Positions 48,956-51,764 of a stretch of DNA of 51,764 nucleotides are shown in pieces. The notes under the pieces are model-generated. The model searched no databases and had not been told where the DNA came from. It was given only the letters and a program-made list of their open reading frames with translations. Position numbers and translations under genes: made by a program. Source of the stretch: Rhodanobacter fulvus Jip2 (GTDB taxonomy: Bacteria > Pseudomonadota > Gammaproteobacteria > Xanthomonadales > Rhodanobacteraceae); assembly GCF_000264315.1 (NCBI RefSeq), contig NZ_AJXU01000025.1:1-51764 (forward strand), in the 5' to 3' direction. Position 1 is the first letter of the stretch, and every line of letters starts with the position of its first letter.

Positions 48956-51764
48956 TCAGGGCGCCACCGCCGGTGCTTCCGGCTGCGACGGCGGATAGCG
49001 CAGCAGCGCGTGCTTCGCGTGTTGCTGATCGGCCTCGGCCAATTCCACCAACGCGTTGACCTTGCCGCCGACCAGCGCCGCGATCGGCGCGCCATCGCGG
49101 TACAGCACGCGCGAGCCGGTCACCGCCGCGACCTTGTCACCCACCAGCACCGTGCCGACCAGGTTCAGCGGATCGCTGCCGCTGACCGAAACCAGTTCGC
49201 CATCGTTGGCACGCCTGCGCACTGCACGCAACGGCGCGATGGCTTCGGGCAACGCGAACTGCTCGCCGACCAGTCCCTCCACGAAACGCCCGCCGCGAAT
49301 CTCGCCACGCGCCTCCAGCCGGTGATAGACGCGCAGCAAGTCGCGCCACGGCGGCAGCCACGGCGCTTCGCGCTCCAGCAGCTTCCAGAACACCACGCCG
49401 TAGCGGCGAAGCAGAGCACGTGCAACGTGTTCGGCTTCATCTGAATCAAACCGGCGCGTAGCGCCACCATCGCCTCCTCTCCCCTGCGGGGAGAGGATTG
49501 AGGTGACGGGTCGCTCTTGCCGCAAGCCTCCATCTGCCTTTCGCGCGAGCACCCGCCCCTCATCTGCCCTGTCGGGCATCTTCTCCCCGGAGGGGAGAAG
49601 AGAACGGCTGCGCACCAACGACCAGCGCCCCGCATCCTCGATGCTGCTCAGCTGATGCCGCCGCACCCGCCGATGCCTGCCGCCATCGCGCTTGGCCGCC
49701 GGCAGCAACAGCGCGCGCAAACCCGCAAAACTGTCGGCACGAACCTGACCCGCGGCCACCAGTTCACCCAGCGCATTCTCCAGCTCGGTGCGCAGCAAAC
49801 GCGTGGCATCCATCAACTCGTCGAAAAACAGCGCCCCGCGTTCGCCCAGTGCGTCGGCCACGGCCTGGGCGCGCGACGACAACGCGGCATCGGCCGACTC
49901 CCGTTCCGCGACGGACGTCCAGACGGCCATTTCGCGTCGCGGCAGCAACACGATCGGCGTGCTGCGCACCGGCCCGCCGCTGCCGCCACCGCTGCGCAGC
50001 CGGGTCCAGCCGATGCGCCCGGCGCGGCACAGATCGTCCAGCCAGCCGATCGAATAATCGGCGACGCGCGCGGGCAGGATCTCCGCCTCCCACGCGCCGG
50101 CCGCCGCTTCGTAGCCCTCCAGTTGCGCCAGCGTGGCCGCCAGCGCATCCGGCCCATTGAGTCGCGCGGCGGCCGATACGTGCTGCCAATCGAACAGGAA
50201 ACGCATCAGGTCGCGCCGGCTGACCGGTTCGATTTCCCGCCGCAGGCGGCCGATCGTATAGCGGTGGATGCGCGCCAGCAGGTGGCGCTCGCACCATTCC
50301 GTGGCGCTGGCATCCGCGGTGAAGCGGCCCTGCATCACGAAGCCCTCGGTTTGCAGGCGCAGCAGCGCGTGTTCGACCTCGCCCGCTTCCACCGCCATCG
50401 ACCCGGCCAGCGCGGCCACGGTGACCGGGCCGAGCCCGCCCAGGCGGCGGCGCACCAATTCCAGCAGCGCGTCCTCGCGTGTCCAGGTTTGTGCGGCGTA
50501 TTCGGCCGGGGCGGCAATCGATGGCTGCGTCACCGCGTCGGGATGAAGTGCCAGCCAGACAGGCAGCTGCTCGGCGGACGTCCAGATGACGGCAGCCTGT
50601 GTAGGAGCGCACCCTGTGCGCGAGCTCTCGGTTTCAGAGCCAGAAGCATCGCGCACAGGGTGCGCTCCTACAGTGAGCCGTGTCGCGCGGGCGGACTGGG
50701 CCAACGCCTGCAATCGTTCGTCCCAGCCCGCGTTGGTGCCGGCCTCGATAACGGTGACAAAACCCAGCAAGGTCAGCGCTTCATGCATCTCGTCGGCGTC
50801 GCGCACCTGCGGCCAGGCTTCCTCGCGTACGGCGGCGATCGCGTCGGGATCGAGCCGGCCCAGGTCGCCGGCATCGTCGGCGCCCCAGCGCCGCGTCTGC
50901 ACGGCCTGCGTGCGGCGTTCTTCCAGCGGTGCGTCATCGAGAAACGCATACGGCGCCGCATTCAGCACTTCGGCCGCCAGCGGGCTGGGGCCGGTGAGGT
51001 CGCGAGCCACGATGGTGATTTCGCCCGCCTCCAGCGAACGCAGGATGGCCAGCAACCCATCCACGTCCATCGCCTCGCGCAGGCAGTCGTGCATGGTCTG
51101 GTTGACCAGCGGATGATCGGGCACCTCGCGCTCGCCCACGATGTTTTCCAGGCAGGCGACCTGGTCGGGGAACACCGCGGCCAGCAGGTCCTCGCTTTTC
51201 ATGCGCTGCAACGGCGGCGGCGTGCGCTTGCCGCCGGTGAAGCGCGGCAGCGCCAATGCGGTGACGGCATTCCAGCGCCAGCGCGCGGGGAACAGCGGCG
51301 CGTCCAGCAGCGCCTGCACCAGTACGTGCTCGGCGGTGTTGGAGTGCAGGTAGTGCGCCACTTCCTCCAGCGGAAAGCTGTGGCTGGTGGACAGCGACAG
51401 CACGATCGCATCCTCGGTCGCCGCCGCCTGCAGCTCGAAGTTGAACTGGCGGCAGAAGCGCTTGCGCAGCGCCAGCCCCCACGCGCGATTGATGCGGCTG
51501 CCCCATGGCGTGTGGATCACCAGCTGGGTGCCGCCGGATTCGTCGAAGAAGCGCTCCAGCACCAGGGTGCGCTGGCTGGGGAGGACGCCCAGCGCGGCCT
51601 TGGCGCGGGCGAGGTAGTCGACGAGTTGCTGGGCGGCGGCGTCGTCGAGGCCCAGCTCGTTGCGCAGCCACGCAAGCGCCCGCGCCTTACCCCCCTCTCC
51701 CGCTTGCGGGAGAGGGGCCGGGGGAGAGGGCTCGGGCGTGCGGGAATGTTCGGCAAGCACCGTG
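48956..51764 (-). CDS. lhr: Lhr-family ATP-dependent helicase, C-terminal part (5' end outside window)
   Basis: Large DNA-repair-associated superfamily 2 helicase. About 935 C-terminal residues are visible; the frame is open through the right edge, so the helicase core lies outside. The DEAD-associated domain is recognisable (LVLERFFDESGGTQLVIHTP, WGSRINRAWGLALRKRFCRQ, PLVNQTMHDCLREAMDVDG). The Lhr-specific C-terminal winged-helix/beta regions follow (GGLGPVTVAALAGS; GRFVEGLVGEQFALPEA). Three intergenic-type repeats are translated in frame, at 49476-49600, 50600-50672 and 51692-51717. They give low-complexity insertions such as SLLPSGEKMPDRADEG, TVGAHPVRDASGSE and PSPPAPLPQAGEGGKA that break up conserved sequence. 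The insertions keep the frame, so the gene is probably functional. It is followed by a 52-residue membrane-protein gene. Confidence 0.88.
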   Translation of the reverse strand, partial: TVLAEHSRTPEPSPPAPLPQAGEGGKARALAWLRNELGLDDAAAQQLVDYLARAKAALGVLPSQRTLVLERFFDESGGTQLVIHTPWGSRINRAWGLALRKRFCRQFNFELQAAATEDAIVLSLSTSHSFPLEEVAHYLHSNTAEHVLVQALLDAPLFPARWRWNAVTALALPRFTGGKRTPPPLQRMKSEDLLAAVFPDQVACLENIVGEREVPDHPLVNQTMHDCLREAMDVDGLLAILRSLEAGEITIVARDLTGPSPLAAEVLNAAPYAFLDDAPLEERRTQAVQTRRWGADDAGDLGRLDPDAIAAVREEAWPQVRDADEMHEALTLLGFVTVIEAGTNAGWDERLQALAQSARATRLTVGAHPVRDASGSETESSRTGCAPTQAAVIWTSAEQLPVWLALHPDAVTQPSIAAPAEYAAQTWTREDALLELVRRRLGGLGPVTVAALAGSMAVEAGEVEHALLRLQTEGFVMQGRFTADASATEWCERHLLARIHRYTIGRLRREIEPVSRRDLMRFLFDWQHVSAAARLNGPDALAATLAQLEGYEAAAGAWEAEILPARVADYSIGWLDDLCRAGRIGWTRLRSGGGSGGPVRSTPIVLLPRREMAVWTSVAERESADAALSSRAQAVADALGERGALFFDELMDATRLLRTELENALGELVAAGQVRADSFAGLRALLLPAAKRDGGRHRRVRRHQLSSIEDAGRWSLVRSRSLLPSGEKMPDRADEGRVLARKADGGLRQERPVTSILSPQGRGGDGGATRRFDSDEAEHVARALLRRYGVVFWKLLEREAPWLPPWRDLLRVYHRLEARGEIRGGRFVEGLVGEQFALPEAIAPLRAVRRRANDGELVSVSGSDPLNLVGTVLVGDKVAAVTGSRVLYRDGAPIAALVGGKVNALVELAEADQQHAKHALLRYPPSQPEAPAVAP
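49476..49600. repeat. Two-hairpin repeat embedded in the lhr coding sequence
   Basis: Hairpins cctctccc/gggagagg (49476-49496) and cttctcccc/ggggagaag (49580-49600) bracket a spacer. The second hairpin with its flank ctcatctgccctgtcgggca matches the pagL/emrB palindrome family. It is translated in frame and adds about 42 residues between EDAGRWSLVR and RRFDSDEAEHVARALL. Confidence 0.82.
50600..50672. repeat. REP doublet (caccctgtgcg variant) embedded in lhr
   Basis: tgtaggagcgcaccctgtgc and gcgcacagggtgcgctccta face each other around a short centre. It is translated in frame as VGAHPVRDASGSETESSRTG followed by CAPT, about 25 residues between ARATRLT and AAVIWTSAEQ. Same layout as the gacttcagtcgc doublets but another stem sequence. 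Confidence 0.88.
51692..51717. repeat. 12-bp-arm hairpin embedded in lhr
   Basis: cccctctcccgc-tt-gcgggagagggg, perfect arms with a 2-nt loop. On the coding strand it gives PAPLPQAGEGG, a peptide typical of translated copies of this hairpin. It lies before the ARALAWLRNELGLDD segment. Confidence 0.85.

Overview
The window is GC-rich chromosomal DNA of a gammaproteobacterium. I place it in the Xanthomonadales, most probably the Rhodanobacteraceae (Dyella, Rhodanobacter, Luteibacter and relatives). This rests on gene content and repeats: an emrR-outer membrane channel-emrA-emrB operon of the Stenotrophomonas type, a LacI/GntR-controlled N-acetylglucosamine (GlcNAc) locus with a TonB-dependent receptor, a zwf-pgl-edd-eda Entner-Doudoroff cluster, and many intergenic palindromes. 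The placement is an inference, since no rRNA or tRNA is present. I see no insertion sequence, CRISPR array, prophage or origin.

Layout. 1-7.1 kb: two tandem RND efflux permeases. 7.2-9.8 kb: tyrA, then fabA-fabB on the other strand. 9.8-10.4 kb: a duplicated repeat block without genes. 10.4-14.7 kb: a DUF2239 protein, divergent from a catalytic/non-catalytic M16 peptidase pair, then a PagL-type lipid A deacylase. 14.8-19.7 kb (minus): the emrR-emrC-emrA-emrB efflux operon with an autoregulatory promoter. 19.75-21.1 kb: an 83-residue unknown protein and a MmyB-type regulator, divergent across a hairpin-rich spacer. 21.2-23.0 kb: an ECF sigma factor, divergent from a DUF4142 protein and a cupredoxin, with two matching ECF-type promoters back to back. 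23.1-27.8 kb: two divergent S9 peptidases. 27.8-48.8 kb: the amino-sugar and central-carbon block. 48.8 kb to the end (minus): a small membrane protein and the C-terminal part of an Lhr-family helicase that runs off the right edge.

How the sugar block works together. Chito-oligosaccharides probably enter the periplasm through the TonB-dependent receptor and are cut by the GH20 hexosaminidase. GlcNAc then crosses the inner membrane by the NagP-type MFS carrier and is phosphorylated by the NagK-type kinase. NagA deacetylates GlcNAc-6-P and the SIS-domain NagB-II deaminates it to fructose-6-P. After isomerisation, carbon enters zwf-pgl-edd-eda. Two regulators fit the control logic. A LacI-type protein (NagR-like) probably binds near-identical palindromes in the nagP/nagK intergenic region. 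A GntR/UTRA protein (NagQ-like) probably binds an 11-bp-spaced direct repeat found at its own promoter and at the zwf promoter, which would link amino-sugar sensing to the Entner-Doudoroff pathway.

The most unusual material lies outside gene names. The sigma-factor locus has mirror-image promoters. The lhr gene carries three different intergenic-type repeats translated in frame. The 19.7-20.3 kb spacer holds four consecutive unrelated hairpins. At least six families of palindromic repeats occupy almost every larger gap.
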